Part shown: positions 1 to 6,286 of the stretch, piece by piece
How the letters are laid out: every line of letters starts with the position of its first letter
How positions within the stretch are numbered: the stretch's first letter is position 1
Origin: an uncultured bacterium
GTDB lineage: Bacteria; Bacteroidota; Bacteroidia; Sphingobacteriales; Sphingobacteriaceae
Assembly: GCA_903958995.1 (NCBI GenBank)
Contig: CAJBVG010000329.1
Coordinates: 1-10,070, forward strand
Length of the DNA: 10,070 nt
Direction of reading: 5' to 3'
The notes under the pieces: model-generated
Database searches by the model: none
Told to the model about the DNA's origin: nothing
The model's input: the letters and a program-made list of their open reading frames with translations, nothing else
Made by a program: the position numbers and the translations under genes

Positions 1-1457
1 ACACCACAACCTGCATCAATACTTTGTGTAATAGCATTCGCTGTAAAGGCTGCTCCTGCTGGTTTTACAACGATATCACCTTTTGTATCAAATGTTGTTC
101 TACCACAAGCATCCGTTACTAAACAGGTAATAATCGCATCGGTACTTGCTGTAACATTTGGAGTAAATGAAGTTGTTGTTCCAGTTGAGTTACTAAAAGT
201 TCCTGGTACGTTAGAAGTCCATTTATATGAAGCTGCTGGATTGGTACCACCTGTAGAAACCGTTAAACCTGTATAGGTTGTACCTGAGTACATGATGGTT
301 GGAATATTTGTTAATGTTGCTGTTAAAGCTCCTGCTAATTTATCTTTAATCGCAAAAAACGAGAAGTTAAAAAACATTCGTTGTGCTGCAATTTGTGCAG
401 TTGAAGGTGTACCTGAACTTGGAGAATAACTATGTGAACCTTGGTAACAAACATATCCACGTGTAGCATCATCAAATCCTCTACCGTATAAATTGTTTGA
501 TGCTGGTCCAGCAGACAAACTTGGAATACCTACTTGATTAGGCGCTTTGGTAATGAAGGTTACTCCAGCATTCCAAGCACTACCTATAGATGGCATATAG
601 ATACTTTCTGCACCGCCGGTTTGCGCTGCATCAGAGGTACCAATGTATTGTGCCATTGGTGCCGATGGATTGTGTTGTGTTAATGGAATAGTTACTTTGG
701 TGTGACTAGCATAATTAACTAAACCATTAGTAGAAAGGAAGTTCATTTTAAGACGTTGCGAAACACCGTTAATTACAGTATCCTTAAATAAACCTTCCAT
801 AATAGACACGGCGTTACAACCTGCCCATATCGCACCTTTATTCGTTTTGTTCCAGAAATATAAATTATTGTGTGAGTTCCATTTTGGTGCCGCATGTGGC
901 ATCACGTAAATATCATCGCAACTGTTAAGTGCAGATGGTCCTTTAAAAATATATGATGATGATGGGATTCCTGCATAAGTTAAATAAGCAACTGCTACAC
1001 GACCGTTTGTAGCGTCCATTACCCATTTTGGTGCAAACTTCATGGTGTATGAAACCTCTAAAGCTAAATCAGAAACCAATGAATCAATTAAAACACCTTG
1101 GCTCTTCCAAGTGTTAATCACTTTATTTACTGCAGTAGTTCTAAACCCTTCTGGAATGATAAAAGGCCCACCTCTAAAGTTTTTACCATTATGTGTAAAA
1201 TCAATACCATCTTTAACTTTTGTTGGATTGATTACACAACTTACTGGAGTCTGATAGTTTTTCAACAAATCGTAAATCAAACCGTATGGCTTCAAAGAGT
1301 TAGCCACTGAAGGCGTAACTGCTCCCATATCAATAATGATAGAACCCTTTTTGAAGGTTTGTACATCGGCAAATGTAGTCGAAAACGAGAAAACGAAAAG
1401 AGATGTGATCGAGAGAATCGTTGAAATGAGGCGCTTAGAACTGTAGAAAATATGCAT
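1..1457 (-). CDS. Large secreted/surface protein with PKD-like domain, 3' end outside window
   Basis: Reading the minus strand from the ATG at 1457 gives 485 codons with no stop, running off the left edge, so the gene is partial. Residues 1-30 form a classic signal peptide: basic KR, a hydrophobic run, and a likely cleavage after TTFA at A30. Residues about 37-310 form a globular domain with an alternating strand/helix pattern. It includes KGSIIIDMG (37-45), CVINP (74-78), RGGPFIIP (95-102), YVMPHAAPKW (184-193) and GAIWAGCNAVS (208-218). The last stretch resembles the strand-Cys-helix elbow of class I glutamine amidotransferase/ThuA-like folds, but I cannot confirm that family. Residues about 380-466 are a PKD/Ig-like beta-sandwich (YKWTSNVPGTF at 411-421, CLVTDACG at 445-452), and a further segment starts near 470. 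This architecture is usual for very large cell-surface or type IX-secreted Bacteroidota proteins; the C-terminal sorting signal would lie outside the window. Its role is unknown; adhesion or gliding is only a guess. Confidence 0.85.
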   Translation of the reverse strand, partial: MHIFYSSKRLISTILSITSLFVFSFSTTFADVQTFKKGSIIIDMGAVTPSVANSLKPYGLIYDLLKNYQTPVSCVINPTKVKDGIDFTHNGKNFRGGPFIIPEGFRTTAVNKVINTWKSQGVLIDSLVSDLALEVSYTMKFAPKWVMDATNGRVAVAYLTYAGIPSSSYIFKGPSALNSCDDIYVMPHAAPKWNSHNNLYFWNKTNKGAIWAGCNAVSIMEGLFKDTVINGVSQRLKMNFLSTNGLVNYASHTKVTIPLTQHNPSAPMAQYIGTSDAAQTGGAESIYMPSIGSAWNAGVTFITKAPNQVGIPSLSAGPASNNLYGRGFDDATRGYVCYQGSHSYSPSSGTPSTAQIAAQRMFFNFSFFAIKDKLAGALTATLTNIPTIMYSGTTYTGLTVSTGGTNPAASYKWTSNVPGTFSNSTGTTTSFTPNVTASTDAIITCLVTDACGRTTFDTKGDIVVKPAGAAFTANAITQSIDAGCG

Positions 1458-1831
1458 TCGGTCTTTTATTTTATAATATTTTTTATTCTTGATGTAGATA
1501 TCTTATTCTTATAGAAACTATTAAGATTATTTAGCTTGTAAATTTTTTATTCAATAAATGCTGCGAAGGGAGCCAAATTATTGCCTCTAAGTTCATGATT
1601 TATAAAACACTACTCAATTCAATAAGTGCATTGCAATGAAAATGCCAAAAGAATATTTTATGAATCTATATGATTATTATAGTTGCAAAAAGACTTTAAT
1701 ATTCTGACAAACAAACGATTAATATTAATTAAGAAACTAAGTATTTAGCATAACAAAACACTATATTTCCCAGAATAGGAAAAAGCACAGCCAAATAGAG
1801 AAAGAATAGGCTTGTTTAGAATTAATATAAA
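1458..1831. other. 374-bp AT-rich intergenic region, probable 5' leader of the surface protein
   Basis: No open frame here looks like a gene, and no tRNA-like fold is visible. The region lies upstream of the minus-strand surface protein and downstream of the minus-strand hydrolase, so it must hold the former's promoter and possibly the latter's terminator. A search of the minus strand for the exact Bacteroidota -7 box TAnnTTTG found none. It contains two copies of AGAATAGG (1772-1779 and 1803-1810), a 10-bp palindrome CATTGCAATG (1629-1638) and a 12-bp palindrome ATTAATATTAAT (1718-1729). None of these has an assigned function. No GC-rich stem followed by a T-run, which would mark an intrinsic terminator, was found on the minus strand. 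Confidence 0.6.
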
Positions 1832-3007
1832 TTAAATAATAGTAAATAACCACTTAAAGTAGTAAGGTAATTGTGACCTCCAAAAGGCTTCGTTATGCTG
1901 CCCAGCCGGAATGACACTATCGATAATATTGGATTTAGACTGGGAACGTAGTAAATCTGCGATAGCATTCATATTATCAGTGTATTTCTTTCCCTCTAAC
2001 TCACCAGCTATCATATATACATTTCCATGCCAACCAGTAGTATTCTCTTTAATTTCCTTTTCAAGATCGTTTACATTGGTCCAGAATGCAGGCGAAAATA
2101 CCCCAGCAGAGCCAAAAACACCTGGATATCTCATAATACCATATAAAGAGATTAATCCTCCCATAGAACTGCCGCAAATAGCTGTATGCTTTGAATTAGA
2201 TATTGTTCGGTAATGTTGGTCGATATAGGGCTTTAAATCGCAAACCAAACTCTCTAAATATTGCGAACCTGTACCTTTTACATCCCATACATTAACCTCA
2301 TCCGGTTTTACCTTAAAATCATAAGGACTGTATTCCGAAAGCCTATCTTTCCCTCCATTATCAATACCGACAATTATAACTGAAAATTTTAATTGAGGAC
2401 CAAGCGTATCTAAACATTCGTCAACACCCCATTCTCCAAAAGTACCAGTCAACTCATCAAATAAATTTTGGCCGTCGTGCATGTAAATTACTGGATATTT
2501 CTTTTTCGAAGTTTCATATCCATCTGGTAAATAAATCCAAACTCTTCTGGTTTTACCAAGCTTACTTAATAGAAAATCATTCGATAGTATTTTAACATTT
2601 GGGGTTGCAGTACTTTTTCTGATAATATTCGAAAAATTATCTTTCCAGTTTTCAATGGTAATAAATAGTGTAGTATCTGACTTTACATCAGCTAATCGAA
2701 TGACGCGATTGCCTCGATCTTTCCCTTCATTAGTAGATTCAACAGAATCCCATGTGCCTCTTGTTATTTTAAATTGAATTAATTCAACATTGGTATTAGT
2801 TAAACTAAATGTAAATTTCCCTTGTTCGTTTTTTAGAAATTGAAATTCAGTTGATGATGGATTCCATCCATTCAAATTAGAAGCAAAAAAATAATTAGTT
2901 TGAGCTTTCTCCTCACTCGGAAAACTTAATTGAAGAGTAATTTTATGTTGAGAAAAACAAATAGTTGAAATGAAAATAAATGCAATAAATAATTTTATCC
3001 TTTTCAT
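1832..3007 (-). CDS. Secreted esterase-family alpha/beta hydrolase with N-terminal CBM-like module
   Basis: The 391-residue protein starts with a signal peptide (KRIK, a hydrophobic run, then CFS/Q near residue 19). A lipobox is not satisfied because Ile precedes Cys17, so it is probably periplasmic or exported. Residues about 22-120 look like a CBM20/CBM48-type beta-sandwich: SNLNGWNP (43-50) and FKITRGTWDSVE (79-90) followed by the GNRV turn. Residues about 135-391 match the putative esterase family (Fes/IroE/esterase D-like, Pfam PF00756). The signature is YMHDGQNLFD (175-184), the nucleophile elbow GSSMGG (279-284) with Ser281, and the catalytic His371 in GQHNEAFW; the acid is probably E336 or E338. 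Family members cleave carbohydrate esters, siderophore esters or acyl thioesters, and the substrate here cannot be read from sequence. The start lies 37 bp after the comB stop with no clear promoter between, so co-transcription with gcvT-comB is likely although the functions are unrelated. Confidence 0.9.
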   Translation of the reverse strand: MKRIKLFIAFIFISTICFSQHKITLQLSFPSEEKAQTNYFFASNLNGWNPSSTEFQFLKNEQGKFTFSLTNTNVELIQFKITRGTWDSVESTNEGKDRGNRVIRLADVKSDTTLFITIENWKDNFSNIIRKSTATPNVKILSNDFLLSKLGKTRRVWIYLPDGYETSKKKYPVIYMHDGQNLFDELTGTFGEWGVDECLDTLGPQLKFSVIIVGIDNGGKDRLSEYSPYDFKVKPDEVNVWDVKGTGSQYLESLVCDLKPYIDQHYRTISNSKHTAICGSSMGGLISLYGIMRYPGVFGSAGVFSPAFWTNVNDLEKEIKENTTGWHGNVYMIAGELEGKKYTDNMNAIADLLRSQSKSNIIDSVIPAGQHNEAFWRSQLPYYFKWLFTII

Positions 3008-3044
3008 CTTTTTAATGTTTTAAATCAATTAACACATTAACATA

Positions 3045-3755
3045 TTAATTCATGGCAACCAACTTGCCATTTTCAAGAATTGGTATAACCGAACAAATAT
3101 TCTGTTTCAAACAAAACTGAATATCATCTTCAATATTAAGTTCTTTTAAGCGTTGGCTATGTGATGATTTATATAAGTATTCACGAAGATTATCCTTGGC
3201 AAGCATATACATATCTTCTGCAGCGATAGCAGCATCACAATGGTGAGTAAATTTATACTTCAAATTAGAAACTACTGCTCCTGCAAATAAGGTGTCTTCT
3301 AAATTGAATTTATTTTTCCATCCAGAGCACAGCAATAACACATCAGCAGTTTGACTACTGATCCAATCACATACAGCCTCTAAGTTCAAGAAAGATCCTA
3401 CAATTATTTGATCGGCAGATAGTGCCTGTTGAATAGCATGTGTCCCATTCGTAGTAGTTAATACAATTTTTTGCCCAACTACTTTCTCTTTCGTATAACT
3501 AAATGGAGAATTGCCGAAATCAAATCCGTCAACTACTTCTCCATTTCTCTCAGCTGCTAATAAATATCCCTTACCTTCATAACTCTTACACTCTTCAACA
3601 CTCGCTACAGGAATGATTTCTAAAGCGCCGTTTTCAAATCCATAACAAATTGAAGAAGTTGCACGAAAAATATCGATCACCACAACTATTCGACCTTTTA
3701 CAGTATAGTGGGGAATTAACGATGGACTTAAACAAACTTCAATCTCTCTACTCAT
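3045..3755 (-). CDS. comB: ComB-family 2-phosphosulfolactate phosphatase
   Basis: The 236-residue protein spans the full usual length of the ComB family (Pfam PF04029). This is a Mg2+-dependent acid phosphatase that turns 2-phosphosulfolactate into sulfolactate, first characterised in coenzyme M biosynthesis. Family motifs in order are VVVIDIFRATSSI (24-36), AAERNGE (67-73), GFDFGNSP (77-84), TTTNGTHA (100-107) and CSGWKNKFNLEDTLFAGA (143-160). The acidic and Arg residues D28, R31, E69 and D154 are in place. No signal peptide is present, so the protein is cytosolic. Its ATG at 3755 follows the gcvT stop by a single base, implying translational coupling. In a non-methanogen the product could feed sulfolactate/cysteate metabolism, for example sulfonolipid head groups known from Bacteroidota; that link is inference. 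Many bacterial ComB homologues have untested substrates, so the family call is firm but the reaction is less so. Confidence 0.88.
   Translation of the reverse strand: MSREIEVCLSPSLIPHYTVKGRIVVVIDIFRATSSICYGFENGALEIIPVASVEECKSYEGKGYLLAAERNGEVVDGFDFGNSPFSYTKEKVVGQKIVLTTTNGTHAIQQALSADQIIVGSFLNLEAVCDWISSQTADVLLLCSGWKNKFNLEDTLFAGAVVSNLKYKFTHHCDAAIAAEDMYMLAKDNLREYLYKSSHSQRLKELNIEDDIQFCLKQNICSVIPILENGKLVAMN
3052..3070 (-). repeat. Perfect 7-bp stem-loop over the last codons of comB
   Basis: ATGGCAA (3052-3058) and TTGCCAT (3064-3070) are exact reverse complements around a 5-base loop. The stem covers the codons for the final Leu-Val-Ala-Met of the ComB-family protein. On the minus (coding) strand no T-run follows, so it does not look like an intrinsic terminator. 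It could protect an mRNA 3' end or be a by-product of coding sequence. Confidence 0.35.
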
Positions 3756-3756
3756 C

Positions 3757-4839
3757 TTATCCTTTGTAAAATGGATATTTCACCACTTTCGCTTTTATTT
3801 TTTGATCTCTAATTAAAATATATACATCCGAATTTTCTTTCGCAAATGCTACATCAATATAACCCATACCAATTGCTTTTTGAAGCGATGGTGATTGAGT
3901 ACCTGAAGTAACAATTCCAATTTCATTTCCTTGCTCATCTACAATTTTATAATCGTGACGAGGTATACCACGATCTATCATTTCAAATCCAACAAGCTTG
4001 CGTTTTACTCCAGCTTCTTTTTGAGCCAACAGATTTTTAGAATTAGTGAACTCTTTACTGAATTTTGTTATCCAACCCAAACCTGCTTCAATTGGCGATG
4101 TAGTATCATTAATATCATTACCATATAAACAAAATCCCATTTCTAAACGCAATGTATCTCTAGCTCCTAAACCAATTGGCTTAATATCAAATTCAGCACC
4201 TGCTTCGAAAATAGCATTCCAAATAATTTCTGCTTTTTCATTTTCGAAATAAATTTCAAATCCTCCAGCACCAGTATAACCTGTAGCAGAAACTAAAACA
4301 TTTTCAACACCTGCAAAAACACCTTTTTGAAATGAATAATATTCCATATCAGAAAGATTTATATCTGTTAATTTTTGTAATGTTGATGCTGCATTAGGAC
4401 CTTGCACAGCTAACAAAGAAGTTTTTTCAGAAATGTTATGCATCTCTACTCCTTTAGTATTGTATTTAGAAATCCAATTCCAATCTTTATCAATGTTCGA
4501 AGCATTCACTACTAACATATAGGATTTATCATCCATACGGTAAACCAATAAATCGTCAACAATACCACCATCTACGTTTGGCAAACAAGAATATTGAACT
4601 TTACCATCTACTAATTTCGACGCATCATTAGAACATACTCGTTGAATAAGGTCTAAGGCATTTTCGCCTTTCAAGATAAACTCACCCATGTGTGAAACAT
4701 CGAATACGCCAACAGCTTTACGAACTGCTTCGTGTTCAACATTAATACCGGCATATTGAACCGGCATATTATAACCTGCAAATGGAACCATTTTAGCCCC
4801 CAATTGAGTGTGTATTGCTGTTAGTGCTGTATTTTTCAT
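3757..4839 (-). CDS. gcvT: Aminomethyltransferase, glycine cleavage system T-protein
   Basis: GcvT transfers the methylene carbon from aminomethyl-lipoyl H-protein to tetrahydrofolate and releases ammonia. The 360-residue protein has the normal family length and motifs: KMVPFAGYNMPVQY (16-29), VFDVSHMGE (45-53), GGIVDDLLVY with the catalytic Asp pair D95/D96 (91-100), SATGYTGAGGFEI (184-196), GLGARDTLRLEMG (223-235) and IVTSGTQSPSL (309-319). The frame stays open to an ATG at 4866, which would add nine residues (MYFCTFTNN). I reject that start because a perfect TAnnTTTG promoter box lies inside the extension (4856-4863) and the family normally begins close to MKNTALTAIH. The gene is transcribed separately from, or in addition to, upstream rnhB and is followed after one base by comB. 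gcvP and gcvH are not in the window, as is common where the system is scattered. Confidence 0.96.
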   Translation of the reverse strand: MKNTALTAIHTQLGAKMVPFAGYNMPVQYAGINVEHEAVRKAVGVFDVSHMGEFILKGENALDLIQRVCSNDASKLVDGKVQYSCLPNVDGGIVDDLLVYRMDDKSYMLVVNASNIDKDWNWISKYNTKGVEMHNISEKTSLLAVQGPNAASTLQKLTDINLSDMEYYSFQKGVFAGVENVLVSATGYTGAGGFEIYFENEKAEIIWNAIFEAGAEFDIKPIGLGARDTLRLEMGFCLYGNDINDTTSPIEAGLGWITKFSKEFTNSKNLLAQKEAGVKRKLVGFEMIDRGIPRHDYKIVDEQGNEIGIVTSGTQSPSLQKAIGMGYIDVAFAKENSDVYILIRDQKIKAKVVKYPFYKG

Positions 4840-4855
4840 ATTGTTAGTAAAGGTG

Positions 4856-4871
4856 CAAAAGTACAAAAATA
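4856..4871 (-). promoter_or_regulatory. Bacteroidota-type promoter (-7 box) for gcvT-comB(-esterase)
   Basis: The minus strand carries TACTTTTG (4863 down to 4856) followed by CACC, matching the Bacteroidota -7 consensus TAnnTTTG. A second match, TATTTTTG, sits immediately upstream (4871-4864). Transcription would begin near 4850, leaving a leader of roughly ten bases before the ATG at 4839. No TTTG -33 element stands out at the usual spacing of about 19 bases. Confidence 0.6.
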
Positions 4872-4888
4872 TCTGTAGTTTTTTGGCG

Positions 4889-5488
4889 CTATATGTTTAG
4901 ACTAAACTGACTTGGTAATAAGGTAAAGCTCATTCGGTGATGTGGTGTTGCTCCGTATTCTGCAATGGCATCACGGTGCTCTTTGGTAGGGTAGCCTTTA
5001 TTTTTCAGCCACTTATACATCGGATATTCTTGATGCAATCTCTCCATGTATTCATCACGATAAGTTTTCGCTAGGATAGAAGCTGCAGCAATTGACATGA
5101 ACTTTGCATCGCCTTTTATAATACAGTGATGTGGAATCTCTGGGTAAACCTTAAACCGATTACCATCAATTAGTAATAACTCTGGCTTCATCTCTAATTG
5201 ATCAATCGCTTTATGCATAGCAAGAAATGACGCATTTAGAATATTGATTTCATCAATTTCAGCAGCCGTACATATCCCAACTGCAAAAGCAATCGCCTCT
5301 TTTTCAATTATTTCACGTAAATAAAATCGATTTTTCTCCGATATCTGCTTCGAATCATTCAACATTTCATGTTGGAAGGTTTTTGGCAAAATAACCGCTG
5401 CAGCAAACACTGGGCCTGCTAAACATCCCCTGCCAGCTTCATCGCAGCCCGCTTCTACTAATTTATTTTGATAAGTAATCTGTAACAT
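4889..5488 (-). CDS. rnhB: Ribonuclease HII
   Basis: RNase HII nicks DNA 5' of embedded ribonucleotides and starts ribonucleotide excision repair. The 199-residue protein has the typical bacterial length and motif order: the first active-site pair D16-E17 in GCDEAGRGCLAGP (14-26), LLIDGNRF with D108 (105-112), and KGDAKFMSIAAASILAK (125-141), where D127 is probably the fourth metal ligand. TPHHRMSF (181-188) is the usual C-terminal motif whose Arg/Ser follow the DEDD core. The predicted start at 5488 puts MLQITYQNKLVEAG directly before the catalytic strand, as expected. The gene is divergent from the methyltransferase across a 50-bp gap and ends 49 bp before gcvT. It is cytosolic and complete. 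Confidence 0.97.
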   Translation of the reverse strand: MLQITYQNKLVEAGCDEAGRGCLAGPVFAAAVILPKTFQHEMLNDSKQISEKNRFYLREIIEKEAIAFAVGICTAAEIDEINILNASFLAMHKAIDQLEMKPELLLIDGNRFKVYPEIPHHCIIKGDAKFMSIAAASILAKTYRDEYMERLHQEYPMYKWLKNKGYPTKEHRDAIAEYGATPHHRMSFTLLPSQFSLNI

Positions 5489-5498
5489 ATTCCGGCTT

Positions 5499-5506
5499 CA
5501 AATTTA
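5499..5506 (-). promoter_or_regulatory. -7 box of the rnhB promoter
   Basis: The minus strand reads TAAATTTG here, a perfect TAnnTTTG match, ending 10 bases before the rnhB ATG at 5488. A TTGAC lies only 14 bases upstream on the minus strand, shorter than the expected -33 spacing. The site lies 5 bp from the divergent plus-strand box at 5512-5519. Confidence 0.5.
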
Positions 5507-5511
5507 AAATT

Positions 5512-5519
5512 TATCTTTG
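5512..5519 (+). promoter_or_regulatory. -7 box of the methyltransferase promoter
   Basis: TATCTTTG matches TAnnTTTG exactly and sits 19 bases before the ATG at 5539, implying a very short 5' leader. No -33 TTTG is visible at normal spacing. The region that would hold it is occupied by the divergent rnhB promoter. Confidence 0.6.
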
Positions 5520-5538
5520 TCAATTAACTATTTCTAAT

Positions 5539-6282
5539 ATGTCGAACGAATTTAAGTACAGAGAACTCCTTTATAATGATTATTTCAATAGCCAATCTGG
5601 ACGAACATTCCATTTAGATATTGAGAAAAAATTAAGTACCGATAGTAATATCCTATCGAGAGAAATTCTTCCCCTAATTCCTTCCGATAAGAATAGTGCC
5701 CTATTGGATATGGGTTGTGGGTTCGGTTCGTTAATCTATACCTTAAAGAAAAAAGGGTATACCAATCTAAAGGGAATAGATTTAAGTGAAGGCCAAGTTA
5801 AAGTAGCTCATGAGTTAGGTTTAACAGAAATTGAATTGCAAGATTTACTCCCTTACTTAAAGAATAACAAAAATACATTCGATGTTATTACTGGGATTGA
5901 TATTATTGAACATTTCAGCAAAGATGAATTAGTTGAAGTTCTTACTTGCGTTAAGGATGCTTTGAAACCTAATGGAACTGCCATCTTCAGGACACCAAAT
6001 TTAGATGCACCATTTGCAACTTTATTTTCGAACGGCGATTTTACACACGAAAATTATATCAACTACTCATCAGCAAATCAATTGATGCTTTCAATGGGAT
6101 TTAAAAATATTCAAGTGTTAAATTCCATAATGGAAACACAAGGATTTTTAAAAGAGCTATTCAGAAAATTAACTTGGGCTGTTATGAAAACGTTTATCAA
6201 ACTTTTGATTTTCTCTACCGCTCGAACTACCAATGCTATGGTATTTAGTCCGAACTTAATTATTAAAGTAACTAAGCCTTAA
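5539..6282 (+). CDS. Class I SAM-dependent methyltransferase
   Basis: The 247-residue protein has a Rossmann-type methyltransferase core. SAM-binding motif I is LLDMGCGFG (55-63), the acidic end of strand 2 is GIDLS (79-83), motif IV is FDVITGIDIIEHF (114-126), and LKPNGTAIFRTPN (142-154) marks the post-motif strand. This pattern fits the Methyltransf_11/23 clan, whose members act on sugars, lipids, quinones and other small molecules. Residues 1-50 form a helical cap that includes a FHLDIEKKL segment. The C-terminus is unusual: residues about 203-227 (LKELFRKLTWAVMKTFIKLL and following) form a basic, amphipathic helical stretch that could touch the membrane. Next to glycosyltransferase and polysaccharide-export genes, a sugar or lipid-linked glycan substrate is plausible but not shown. 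The gene ends in a 4-base overlap with the convergent GT9 gene. Confidence 0.87.
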   Translation: MSNEFKYRELLYNDYFNSQSGRTFHLDIEKKLSTDSNILSREILPLIPSDKNSALLDMGCGFGSLIYTLKKKGYTNLKGIDLSEGQVKVAHELGLTEIELQDLLPYLKNNKNTFDVITGIDIIEHFSKDELVEVLTCVKDALKPNGTAIFRTPNLDAPFATLFSNGDFTHENYINYSSANQLMLSMGFKNIQVLNSIMETQGFLKELFRKLTWAVMKTFIKLLIFSTARTTNAMVFSPNLIIKVTKP

Positions 6283-6286
6283 TTAA
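6279..6286. other. Palindrome TTAATTAA carrying both convergent stop codons
   Basis: The methyltransferase stop TAA (6280-6282) and the GT9 stop (minus strand, 6281-6279) overlap within one 8-bp palindrome. There is therefore no intergenic space for a terminator, and transcription from both sides must end inside the opposite gene or read through. Confidence 0.8.

Noticed and set aside
1042..1310. Two overlapping plus-strand open frames of 70 codons
   Set aside because: They lie antisense inside the surface-protein gene, overlap each other in different frames, and show no recognisable domain; the minus-strand reading is continuous and protein-like.
1570..1587. Imperfect stem (GAG/CTC plus CAA/TTG around a mismatch) as a terminator
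   Set aside because: The stem is short, contains a mismatch and has no adjoining T-run on either strand.
1629..1638. CATTGCAATG palindrome as an operator
   Set aside because: It occurs once as noticed, in very AT-rich DNA, with no link to a known regulator in the window.
1911..2213. 100-codon plus-strand open frame
   Set aside because: It is antisense to the catalytic domain of the esterase, whose motifs (GSSMGG and others) are clear on the minus strand.
3931..4252. Two short plus-strand open frames
   Set aside because: They are antisense to gcvT in its well-conserved part and have no motif of their own.
4895..4907. GTTTAG/CTAAAC inverted repeat at the end of rnhB as a terminator
   Set aside because: It is AT-rich with a 1-3 base loop, lies within the last codons, and no T-run follows on the rnhB coding strand.
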